NCBI GenBank assembly: GCA_026770585.1
Contig: MU647042.1
Span: forward strand, 111,200 to 123,872
Direction of reading: 5' to 3'
Length of the DNA: 12,673 nt
Origin: Baffinella frigidus
Lineage: Eukaryota > Cryptophyceae > Cryptomonadales > Baffinellaceae
The position numbers were made by a program, and so were the translations under genes. Shown piece by piece: positions 6,069 to 12,103 of this stretch. The number at the start of each line of letters is the position of its first letter. The first letter of the stretch is position 1. Below the pieces are notes generated by a model. The model was given only the letters and a program-made list of their open reading frames with translations. It searched no databases and was not told the DNA's origin.

Positions 6069-6170
6069 AATTTCTCGTGCTATTTATTTACACAATTTCT
6101 CGTGCTATTTATTTACACAATTTGTCGTGCTATTTATTTACACAATTTCTCGTGCTATTTATTTACACCT
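6069..6170 (-). repeat. 25-bp tandem repeat carrying polyadenylation-like motifs
   Basis: Four exact-length units start at 6071, 6096, 6121 and 6146. On the minus strand each reads TGTAAATAAATAGCACGA, so each contains AATAAA and TGTAA. The array begins only 6 bases after the RAP gene's stop codon and probably forms its 3' untranslated region. A fifth, isolated copy of the motif is at 5806-5820. Confidence 0.85.
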
Positions 6171-6176
6171 CTCCTA

Positions 6177-7319
6177 TCAGCTCCCCCAGTAGCCGCTCTC
6201 GGCCAACTTCTGCGCCAAGAACTCAATCTCCTTCCCATGCAGCCCCCCCCACTCCCCCTTGCTCACGCGCACCACCTCCCACCCCCCCTCGAGCAGCGTG
6301 CGCCGCTTGGCCTCGACGTAAGCGTTTGCCTCCCCAGAACTCACCACGAGGCTCTCCTTCCCCAGCAGCTGCACTACGACCCCCTTGCACGGGCGTTGCG
6401 CCCCCCTGCGTTGCGCCCCCTGCGTTGCGCCCCCCAGAGCACGCGCCGCCTCAGAGGAGGAGGAGGAGGGCATCTCGATGACAACGTCGCGGAACTTCTT
6501 CTCCTCGTGCACCGTGTGGTCCATGCGGTGCGCCACCCCCAGCACCCCGAGCGCGTGCGACACGTCGTCCACCCACGACGCCTTGACCGCCGCCGCCGGG
6601 GCGGAGTGCGCGGCGTTCCCCGCGTGGTTGCCCACGGCCTCGACGCCCTTGGCGTGCGCGACGGCATCCTTGGCGGCGCGCTCGGCGGCGGACGCCGAGG
6701 AGCCGATGCGCGAGGAGAAGGACGAGAACAGCGCGGACATGTGGTGCGCGGGGGAGTTGTTGTTGGAGCCATTGGGGGCTGGCTGGTCAAGGTCGACCTC
6801 GCACTGGTCGTCCGTGCACGCGTCGCCCATGAAGAAGCCGCGGCGCTCGGATGGCGCGGGGCACGAGCGGGAGATGCGCGACGCGTGGAGGCGCTCGGCG
6901 TCGAGGAGCGACGCGGAGGCGGTCGCGTGGTTCTGGAAGTAGAGCGAGAGCGCGAGGTGCGCGGAGTGGTCGGCCTCGCGTTCCATGCGCCCGCGCGCCT
7001 CGAGGCGCGCGCGCTTCTTCTCTGCGGCGTCGTGTTGCACTGGGTTCTTGAGTTGCGGGACCCATGTCGTTTTTGAAGAGATGGCAGCGGTCGCGCCGTT
7101 GAAGACCCACGCATCAGGTGTGCTGGCGGAAGCGAAGAGCGAGAACCGCTGTCTTTGGTGTCGCGTGGCGTGTGACACTCTGCCGTTGGCGACGAGGTGG
7201 GAGGAGGGCGCTATGGAGGGGGAAGGGGAGAACGCGATCGAGACGGGCGCCACGACGAGCAGCGCGATGCCGAGCGCGCCCATCTGCGACGTCGCCCCGT
7301 ACACCCGGCGCCGAACCAT
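6177..7319 (-). CDS. Probable plastid-targeted RAP-domain RNA-binding protein
   Basis: Encodes 380 residues. The start at 7317-7319 was chosen because it has an A at -3 and G at +4 and opens a signal peptide; an in-frame ATG seven codons earlier is possible. Residues 13-29 are hydrophobic (MGALGIALLVVAPVSIA) and are followed by F30, then a Ser/Arg-rich segment lacking acidic residues to about 70. This is the bipartite import signal of secondary red plastids, with Phe at +1. Residues 85-250 are Ala/Glu/Arg-rich with no domain I recognise. Residues 250-373 fit a RAP domain: VSHALGVLGVAHRMDH, FRDVVIEM, then KGVVVQLL, AKRRTLLEGGWEVVRVSKGEW and LAQKLAE. RAP proteins bind RNA and act mostly in organelle transcript processing, so a role in plastid RNA maturation is inferred. 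A 14-15-bp repeat at 6393-6434 expands the loop between RAP strands. No intron is seen. Confidence 0.8.
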   Translation of the reverse strand: MVRRRVYGATSQMGALGIALLVVAPVSIAFSPSPSIAPSSHLVANGRVSHATRHQRQRFSLFASASTPDAWVFNGATAAISSKTTWVPQLKNPVQHDAAEKKRARLEARGRMEREADHSAHLALSLYFQNHATASASLLDAERLHASRISRSCPAPSERRGFFMGDACTDDQCEVDLDQPAPNGSNNNSPAHHMSALFSSFSSRIGSSASAAERAAKDAVAHAKGVEAVGNHAGNAAHSAPAAAVKASWVDDVSHALGVLGVAHRMDHTVHEEKKFRDVVIEMPSSSSSEAARALGGATQGAQRRGAQRPCKGVVVQLLGKESLVVSSGEANAYVEAKRRTLLEGGWEVVRVSKGEWGGLHGKEIEFLAQKLAESGYWGS

Positions 7320-7545
7320 GGTTGTTGTGTGCGTTGGCATCACTGCCAGGAGGTGGTGGAACGAGATGGCCGGAGCAGGAGAGGGAGAGGTTGGGTGCAA
7401 CACCAATGTCAGGAGCGTTGTCCAGACGAGGTACCGAGGAGCGGCGGGTCCCAGCAGAGAGACGGGAGAGACAGGTTGGTGGTCGTGTGGGTTGGCAGCT
7501 GGTTTCGGTTGTATGAAAGCCGACAAGATGGCTTTTGCTTTTATC

Positions 7546-7567
7546 GAGCAGAATTCGAATTCTGCTC
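7546..7567. repeat. Perfect 22-bp palindrome
   Basis: The 11-base arm GAGCAGAATTC is followed directly by its reverse complement, with no loop. It lies 226 bases upstream of the RAP gene start. It could be a dimeric protein site or a transposon scar. Confidence 0.8.
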
Positions 7568-7650
7568 AAGCCGTTGTTAAATTAGACCAGAAAGTGCGTT
7601 TTTTTTGGCCCGCAGAATCCGCAACGTTTCATGCCCGCGTCCTCCACTTA

Positions 7651-8003
7651 CCTGTAGTAAAATTCGAAATTTTCGTGTCTGCTTCTGTCATCGACACGTC
7701 TCCAGGTCTGGTCTTCTTGAAATCTTGTAGTAAAGAAGGTGGGTCGTTGATAATCCGTCCCTCGCCGCCTGTTCTAGAAGTTTAATTCAGTTTACTACAG
7801 GAAACTTGTCTAAAAATAGCAAATCCGTGGGTCGTTCAGAAGAAATCCGTAGGTGACCTTCTTGTTCAACTCCTCGTCCGCGAAGAGTCATAAGAGACGG
7901 GGTCAAGGGGTTCTTCACGTTTTTTTACCACGAAAAATATGGGGGACGGGTCTGCCTATTCTCGCAAACACGAAGTTTACTACAGGAAACCCTGTAGTAA
8001 ACT
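7651..8003. mobile_element. GTAGTAAA fold-back element or cluster
   Basis: Ends of the form CCTGTAGTAAA lie at 7651, 7724 (CTTGTAGTAAA) and 7991. The reverse form TTTACTACAGG lies at 7791-7801 and 7976-7986. The outermost pair also matches further in (TTCGTGT against ACACGAA). The right border is a perfect 13-base hairpin (AGTTTACTACAGG, loop AAAC) at 7974-8003. Similar GTAGTAAA arms occur inside the element at 3602-3742. It codes for nothing I can identify. Confidence 0.6.
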
Positions 8004-8209
8004 CTATGATGACCAAATGATAAAATAGATAACCTCCTTATTTCAACTCCTCGTCCTTGAAGAGACATATCTAAAGGGGGCCAGCGTCTCTCCACGGCCG
8101 ATTTCTAATATTATTCGGCAGGTGACTTCCTTGTCATCACGAGGTGATTCACAAGATCCAAGCGACGAGCAACTATCCTCCTCTGCACCTTTAGAAACCA
8201 ACTGTGAGC

Positions 8210-8695
8210 ATGACAATGGCAGCAGCAATGAACGGACTCCGGGGTGTGTGGTTGACGGTGGGCGCGGCGTCCCCGAAGCGGGTGCCGGCGGGGGCGCGGG
8301 CGCTGACGGGCGGGCCACGTTCTGCGCGGGCTGCTGGCGCTGTGTTCCCGCGCTTGCCTCGGGAGCGCTACTTCGTGCCCTCTGAGACGGAGCAGCTGGG
8401 GAGCATGTCCCAGGTGTTCCAGGAGCGCGGAGGCGTCGTCGAGAGCAACGTTACGTTCATCACCGCGGCCGAGACCGAGGAGGCGCACGACGCGCAGAGC
8501 GAGCTGGATGCGCCGCGCGAGCCTCGGGAGCTCTTCTTCGTGCCCTCGGAGACACCTCTCATCTTCGAGTCGCTGGCGCGGTCCCCGAGCACTATCGATG
8601 ACAAGACCCCGGCGGGGGCGAAGACCGTGGAGGTCAACGGCATGCGGTTCTTCCTCGTCGAGGACCCTGCCCCGGCCGCGGGGGAACACCTCTGA
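8210..8695 (+). CDS. Small organelle-targeted protein with repeated FFVPSET motif
   Basis: Encodes 161 residues from the first ATG (8210); a second ATG at 8216 has a good context (ACAATGG) and would remove two residues. Residues 1-51 contain no Asp or Glu and are rich in Arg, Ala, Gly and Ser. There is no strong hydrophobic core, so a mitochondrial presequence is more likely than a secondary-plastid signal. The mature part repeats the block PRxPRExxFVPSET at residues 47-60 and 102-115, with a weaker third version, RFFLVEDP, at 146-153. No enzyme domain is recognisable. The mature region is acidic. The gene is divergent from the RAP-domain gene and is followed by AATAAA at 8770. No intron is visible. 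GC-rich third positions and the conserved repeat support a real gene; the family is unknown. Confidence 0.7.
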   Translation: MTMAAAMNGLRGVWLTVGAASPKRVPAGARALTGGPRSARAAGAVFPRLPRERYFVPSETEQLGSMSQVFQERGGVVESNVTFITAAETEEAHDAQSELDAPREPRELFFVPSETPLIFESLARSPSTIDDKTPAGAKTVEVNGMRFFLVEDPAPAAGEHL

Positions 8696-8769
8696 CGTCG
8701 ACCAAAGAAACGTTGTGCGAGTGCAAGGGGAGATGTAATTCCCCATGGCGAGTGTGTAGAGATGAAGTC

Positions 8770-8775
8770 AATAAA
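8770..8775 (+). terminator. AATAAA polyadenylation signal
   Basis: Lies 75 bases after the stop of the small gene in an AT-rich patch (GTCAATAAATTAAG). Consistent with its 3' end. Confidence 0.55.
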
Positions 8776-8778
8776 TTA

Positions 8779-8895
8779 AGAACCGAACACCGACTGCTGT
8801 CTCTGCGTGGCTTGAATTTAAGGATGCGCGGACCTGTGCTTCGCGGACCTGAATTGACCTTGAATTGAACAAGGCCCGAACACCGACCGCTTCTT
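8779..8895. repeat. Short direct repeats downstream of the small gene
   Basis: CCGAACACCGACYGCT occurs at 8783 and 8876, GCGGACCTG twice near 8828-8850 and TTGAATT three times. This is low-grade internal duplication with no gene visible. Confidence 0.5.
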
Positions 8896-8924
8896 TTGGC
8901 TCAACATCCCTTTACCCCCGGAGC

Positions 8925-9104
8925 TTACTGTAGGACTATGCCTAGGGCCCTATGACGGTCCTAGGGGGCCGTTATCCCTTAAGTGGCGAGTAGGTGCATA
9001 CGCCCTACGGTAGGGCCCTAGGACCTGCCTAGGGCGAGTCAGGGCGATTAATCGCCCGTCCGCCACTTAAGGGATAGGTTTCTTATGAGCGAGGTACCCC
9101 TGTA
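8925..9104 (+). mobile_element. Family A element split by family B copy 2
   Basis: The A core (TTACTGTAGGACTATGCCTA, GGGCCCTATGACGGTCCTAG) leads to GGGGGCCGT, where family B begins at 8973. After B ends at 9076 the A right terminus continues: GGTTTCTTATGAGCGAGGTA then CCCCTGTA. The left terminus of A is missing. Confidence 0.78.
8973..9076. mobile_element. Family B miniature element, copy 2
   Basis: 104 bp. TATCCCTTAAGTGGCGAGTA on the left and CGCCACTTAAGGGATA on the right, with CCTACGGTAGG and GGGCCCTAGGACCTGCC inside and a short inner palindrome GGGCGATTAATCGCCC. It is nested in a family A element. Confidence 0.88.
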
Positions 9105-9117
9105 CCCGGAGAACGGA

Positions 9118-9200
9118 GCTACAAGCTCGTAACGGAACGGCGTGTCGTTGGGCTATGTTGGGAGAAATTAAAACCTAAAGGACCTAAAGGACCTAAAGGG
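9118..9200 (-). mobile_element. Family C partial copy
   Basis: CGGCGTGTCGTTGGGCTATG then TTGGGAGAAATTAAAACC and CTAAAGGACC three times. It matches one arm of the complete family C fold-back at 10714-10872 in reverse orientation. Confidence 0.6.
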
Positions 9201-9249
9201 CCGAAAGTGCTGCCAAAATTGGCCGGGAAAGGGGTTCCCGAGCGGTGCA

Positions 9250-9330
9250 GCGTTAAAATTGCAACCCGAAACCCGAAACCCTTGAAACCTGAACCCGAAA
9301 CCCGAAACCCTAACCCTCAACCAGGTCACT
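9250..9330. repeat. Short degenerate telomere-like patch
   Basis: CCCGAAA, CCTGAA and CCCTAACCCTCAACC units follow unique sequence. An open frame across it is a repeat translation. Confidence 0.7.
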
Positions 9331-9377
9331 CTCGAACCCTGAACGGGCGGCGTTCTCTCGAATATTTAATTATGAAG

Positions 9378-9482
9378 TATCCCTCAAGTGCCCAGTAGGC
9401 TCATACGCCCTACCGTAGGGCCCTAGGACCTGCCTAGGACCTCTCGCGGGTCAATTTTGACCGGCTGGCCACTTGAGGGATA
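9378..9482. mobile_element. Family B miniature element, copy 3
   Basis: 105 bp. Left end TATCCCTCAAGTGCCCAGTA, right end GGCCACTTGAGGGATA, with CCTACCGTAGG and an inner palindrome GGTCAATTTTGACC. It is not nested in a visible A element. Confidence 0.87.
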
Positions 9483-9494
9483 TTGTAAGGTTCA

Positions 9495-9543
9495 GCTGGC
9501 TTCCTTGTCACGCGGTGGTTCACAAGATCTGCGACTGCAGCGA
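9495..9543 (+). pseudogene. Decayed copy of the small gene's leader region
   Basis: GGCTTCCTTGTCACGCGGTG, GTTCACAAGATCTGCGACTG, CAGCGA matches 8121-8168 (GTGACTTCCTTGTCATCACG, AGGTGATTCACAAGATCC, AAGCGACGA), just upstream of the 8210 start. No coding sequence of the small gene follows, so this is a fragment. Confidence 0.55.
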
Positions 9544-9587
9544 GGTGCTGCGGTCAACCATCCGTCGCTTGGGGGTGCGATCCTCTG

Positions 9588-9707
9588 TACAGGGGTACCT
9601 CGCTCATAAGAAACGCCCACCCCCCTAGGACCACCGTAGGGCCCTAGGCATGGTCCTACTGTAGGGTCCTGGGGGGGTTGGTTTCTTATGAGCGAGGTAC
9701 CCCTGTA
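9588..9707 (-). mobile_element. Family A miniature element, copy at 9588
   Basis: 120 bp, complete. TACAGGGGTACCTCGCTCAT on the left and GAGCGAGGTACCCCTGTA on the right, TA at both edges, flanked by GTACAG on both sides. The core is in reverse orientation (ACCGTAGGGCCCTAGGCATG, CCTACTGTAGGGTCC). Confidence 0.9.
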
Positions 9708-9721
9708 CAGGGGGGCTTGAT

Positions 9722-9815
9722 GTGGTCCGAAAGGAAGCATGGCCTTTCTACAGAACCAGTTCCGGTGTCCGCCTATGTTGGGAGCTCGAAGAACCTTGGG
9801 GACCTAAAGGATCAA
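9722..9815 (+). mobile_element. Family C partial copy (inverted relative to 11490-11570)
   Basis: TCCGAAAGGAAGCATGGCCT, CTACAGAACCAGTTCCGGTG, TCCGCCTATGTTGGGAGCTC then GGGGACCTAAAGG. The reverse complement matches 11490-11570 over most of its length. Only one arm is present. Confidence 0.6.
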
Positions 9816-9986
9816 CCAACCGTCGCATTCCCGGGCGTCGTTCTCTCGACGGGCTGAAAGTCGCTACACAAATGCTACATATAAAATTAGCCTGGGTTTG
9901 AATAGGCCCCTCTTGCATTATCGTGGGTTGGGTCGAGGAGCTCATCCGTAGATTGTGTCCGTCTCCTCAAGAGTGGCAGAAGTTTG

Positions 9987-10070
9987 TGCATGCCATGCGA
10001 GACCGGGAAGTATAAGGGGTGGATTGGGCCAGAACAATGTATCGTGTGTGAGTCAGAGTTAACATATAGT
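9987..10070 (+). pseudogene. Fragment resembling a GCC2/GCC3 cysteine-rich repeat
   Basis: The frame reads CMPCETGKYKGWIGPEQC then IVCESELTYS. The pattern C-x2-C-x13-C-x2-C with GKY after the second Cys and TYS after the last fits the GCC2/GCC3 (ephrin-receptor-like) repeat common in extracellular proteins of protists. The frame is open from 9906 to a stop at 10170-10172 but has no convincing ATG before the motif except the Met inside it. No second repeat is visible. It is either an exon flanked by unrecognised splice sites or a gene remnant. Confidence 0.4.
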
Positions 10071-10139
10071 CCTTACAAAGCACCAAAGCACCAAAGTGTG
10101 GGGCTGCGCCGTCACCACCTGTCACTTGCCTTTTTTGTC

Positions 10140-10310
10140 CCCGAAAGCAAGGGAACCCTTAACCCTCTTTAATAAATTCAGCAATCAACCATAAACCCTA
10201 AACCCTAAGACCCCTGCACCCTCAACAATAAACCCTCCACCCTAACCCCTACATGTAAACCCTAAACCCTAAACCCTAAACCCTAAACCCTAAACCCTAA
10301 ACCCTCAGTC
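10140..10310. repeat. Telomere-like CCCTAAA array
   Basis: Degenerate units from about 10148 lead into at least six perfect CCCTAAA heptamers at 10258-10303. An AATAAA at 10171 falls at its left edge. Confidence 0.92.
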
Positions 10311-10328
10311 CCCGAAACCGCTTCCTCC

Positions 10329-10450
10329 TACAGGGGTACGTCGCTCATAAGAAACCGCCTCCCCCTAGGACCCTACAGTAGGCCTATGCATAGTGCCTTA
10401 TGGTGGTCCTAGGGGAGGGGGCGGTTTCTTATGAGCGAGGTACCCCTGTA
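10329..10450 (+). mobile_element. Family A miniature element, copy at 10329
   Basis: 122 bp, complete, TA at both edges. The left end has one change from consensus (GGTACGTCGCTC). Core orientation as at 5137: CCTAGGACCCTACAGTAGGC, CTATGCATAGTGCC, GGTGGTCCTAGG. It sits 24 bases after the telomere-like array. Confidence 0.9.
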
Positions 10451-10713
10451 GAACCTCAAGAAAGCGTTCCACCTGAGAACCCCCGTTCTCCTGTGGGTTT
10501 TCCCCTCAAGCTGCAGCTGAGCCAGGAAACCTGTCGGTGACTCTTCCGATGGGTGTCCCTCCGTTCCCTCTTCTGGGCGCCATCTCTGACATGATAGCCA
10601 TGTGCGAGCGCGTGAATCCTCTCGCCCAGCGCTCTTGCAAAGCCTCATGGCGATTGCAAACGCGCCAGAGAGAAATCCCAACAGGTGTTGGTTGGGCTGA
10701 TGCTGGAAACTGC
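10451..10713. other. Unassigned mixed-composition stretch
   Basis: Open frames exist on both strands (about 64 codons on + from 10537, 90 on - from 10681) but none has a convincing start context, domain or repeat support. The + frame segment AISDMIAMCERVNPLAQRSC is protein-like and faintly recalls an F-box helix pair, too weak for assignment. No RNA gene or repeat is seen. Confidence 0.4.
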
Positions 10714-10872
10714 GGACCTTTAGGTCCTTGAGGTTTTAATTTCGCCCAACATATGCCAACGACACGCCCTTCCGTAGAAGGGATCTGCAGGGAAAGCGTT
10801 TTTGCTTTCGATCCTTTCCACGGAAGGGCAAGGTGTCCGACCATGTTGGGAGTACTCAAAACCTAAAGGGCC
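10714..10872. mobile_element. Family C fold-back element, complete
   Basis: About 159 bp. The left arm GGTCCTTGAGGTTTTAATTT, CGCCCAACATATGCC, GACACGCCCTTCCG pairs with the right arm CGGAAGGGCAAGGTGTCCGA, CATGTTGGGAGTACTC, AAAACCTAAAGGGCC. The loop contains AAAGCGTTTTTGCTTTCGATCC. The right end abuts the TA of the next family A element. Partial relatives are at 9118, 9722, 11428-11580 and 12006. Confidence 0.75.
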
Positions 10873-11114
10873 TACAGGGGTACCTCGCTCATAAGAAACG
10901 CCCAACCCCCTAAAATCAGCATAGGGCCCTAGGCATAGCCCTACTGTACAGGGGTACCTCGCTCATAAGAAAGCGCCACCCCCCACGACCCTACAGTAGG
11001 ACCATGCCTAGGGCCCTATGGTGGTCCCAGGGGGGGGGGGCGGTTTCTTATGAGCGAGGTACCCCTGTAGGGTCCTAGGGGGCGGTGGTTTCTTACGAGC
11101 GAGGCACCCCTGTA
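10873..11114 (-). mobile_element. Family A element carrying another family A element inside it
   Basis: The outer copy has its left end at 10873 (TACAGGGGTACCTCGCTCAT) and right end at 11114 (TCTTACGAGCGAGGCACCCC then TGTA). Its core, reverse-oriented (GGGCCCTAGGCATAGCCCTA CTG), is cut at 10947 and resumes at 11070 with GGGTCCTAGGGGGCGG. Removing the inner copy and one TA restores a normal family A core. Confidence 0.9.
10947..11069 (+). mobile_element. Inner nested family A element
   Basis: 123 bp with complete ends and TA at both edges. It lies exactly at the TA of the CCTACTGTAGG module of the outer copy. The core reads CCTACAGTAGGACCATGCCT, GGGCCCTATGGTGG, opposite in orientation to the outer copy. 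Confidence 0.92.
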
Positions 11115-11190
11115 ACGGCTGAGTCGCAGATGGGCGGAGCACCTGTAACGGCTGAGTCGCAGATGGGCGGAGCACCAGATGGGCGGAGCC
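11106..11190 (+). repeat. 33-bp tandem repeat
   Basis: The unit CCTGTAACGGCTGAGTCGCA then GATGGGCGGAGCA occurs twice, followed by a third partial unit (CCAGATGGGCGGAGCC). The first unit begins inside the last bases of the outer family A element (CCCCTGTA), so the tandem expansion includes the transposon end. Confidence 0.85.
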
Positions 11191-11316
11191 AACGCTCCCC
11201 AGCTGCACCCTCCTCCCCCCCTCCCATCCTCCCCCGCCTAAGTCACCAACACCAGGTGGAATTCCTGCTCGCATCCCCAGGAAGCCCGCCGCCCTTTCGG
11301 TTATTTCATCTCCCAC

Positions 11317-11421
11317 TATCCCTTGAGTGGCGAGTAGGCCCATACGCCCTACCGTAGGGCCCTGGGACCTGCCTAGGACCTCTTGGCGGTCAATTTTGAC
11401 CGCCTCGCCACTTACGGGATA
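11317..11421. mobile_element. Family B miniature element, copy 4
   Basis: 105 bp. Left end TATCCCTTGAGTGGCGAGTA, right end CGCCACTTACGGGATA, with CCTACCGTAGG and inner palindrome GCGGTCAATTTTGACCGC. Closest to copy 3 (9378) in its interior. Confidence 0.87.
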
Positions 11422-11427
11422 GGCGGA

Positions 11428-11580
11428 AACTGGAACTTATCCTGCAGGAAGGCCCTGCTTCCTTTCTGAGTCGCGGCGAGCATCCTTTAGGTCCTTTAGG
11501 TTCTTGCAGCTCCCATCATAAACGGACACTGGAACTGGTTCTGCAGAAAAGCCCTGCTTCCTTTCGGATCGCATCAAGTC
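11428..11580 (-). mobile_element. Family C-related partial copies in tandem
   Basis: The segment GGAACTTATCCTGCAGGAAG, GCCCTGCTTCCTTTCTGAG (11431-11470) is repeated as GGAACTGGTTCTGCAGAAAA, GCCCTGCTTCCTTTCGGA (11530-11568). Between them is the family C end CATCCTTTAGGTCCTTTAGG. Two same-orientation partial copies lie head to tail. Confidence 0.55.
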
Positions 11581-11670
11581 ACCCGGAGCAGAGGATCGCA
11601 GCAGAAACCGGCGAAAAGGGTAGTCCACAAGTGGGGTCAAGGCAGACAAGCATCTGGAGTGAAAAGGAGC

Positions 11671-11697
11671 TTGGTCTCACCAAATTGGTGAGACCAA
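11671..11697. repeat. 27-bp hairpin
   Basis: TTGGTCTCACCAA and its exact reverse complement TTGGTGAGACCAA are separated by one A. The arm itself contains the smaller inverted pair TTGGT/ACCAA. 11698-11820 holds nothing I can name. Confidence 0.75.
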
Positions 11698-11824
11698 ATC
11701 AGACTGAGAAAGAGCGAGGTAACGTTGCCCAGATGTATGCAACGTTCTACCAGCCCATTTTGATTTCCCAATTGCTTTTGATTCCCCACTTCCTATTCAA
11801 AATGGCTCCTCCACATGCGAGTTC

Positions 11825-12005
11825 GATACGCGTCCAACCCCAAAACCCAAACCACAAACCACAAACCCTAAACCCTAAACCCTAAACCCTAAACCTTCAA
11901 CCCTAAACCCTAAACCCTAAACCCTAAACCCTAAACCCTAAACCCTCAAAACTCAAAACTAAAACCTGAAAACTAAAACCTAAAACCTAAAACCTAAAAC
12001 TTAAA
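11825..12005. repeat. Telomere-like CCCTAAA array
   Basis: Perfect heptamers run at about 11866-11890 and 11902-11945, then degrade to AAACCTAAAACCTAAA units up to 12004, which merge into the end of a family C copy. Confidence 0.94.
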
Positions 12006-12103
12006 CTTTAGGTCCTTTAGGTTTTGATTTCTCCCAACATACGCCCACGACACGCCCTTCCGTAGAAAGGACTGCAGGAAAAGCATTTTTGCTTTCGGAT
12101 CCC
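12006..12103 (+). mobile_element. Family C partial copy inside telomere-like DNA
   Basis: TTTAGGTCCTTTAGGTTTTG, ATTTCTCCCAACATACG, CGACACGCCCTTCCGTAGAA, then GCATTTTTGCTTTCGGATCC. It matches the left arm and loop of the complete copy at 10714 but stops at the loop and runs straight into CCCTAAACC repeats. Confidence 0.7.

Larger units (their letters stand above)
7320..8209. promoter_or_regulatory. Divergent intergenic region, presumed to hold both promoters
   Basis: The 890 bases separate two genes transcribed away from each other. No clear TATA box was found. The interval holds a 22-bp perfect palindrome (7546-7567), several TTTACTACAGG/CCTGTAGTAAA hairpin ends (7651-8003) and a direct repeat, CAACTCCTCGTCC...GAAGAG, at 7868 and 8045. 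Base composition drops from GC-rich to mixed between 7570 and 8110. Which part acts as promoter cannot be read from the sequence. Confidence 0.45.

Noticed and set aside
6102-7076. 324-codon open frame on the + strand over the RAP gene
   Set aside because: It is antisense to a convincing gene, begins in the 25-bp tandem repeat and shows no domain; high GC keeps antisense frames open.
7320-7526. N-terminal extension of the RAP gene to 449 residues
   Set aside because: The far start codon is TTG. The ATG at 7319 has good context and opens directly into a signal peptide with Phe after the cleavage site.
8204-8209. GTG start for the small gene
   Set aside because: A eukaryotic nuclear gene should start at ATG; ATG codons follow at 8210 and 8216.
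8111-8746. 211-codon minus-strand frame over the small gene
   Set aside because: The + frame has a leader, an internal motif repeat and a downstream AATAAA; the minus frame is Arg/His-rich antisense.
10506-10859. Open frames on both strands in 10451-10860, one faintly F-box-like
   Set aside because: No start context, no conserved residues I could confirm, and part lies in the family C element.
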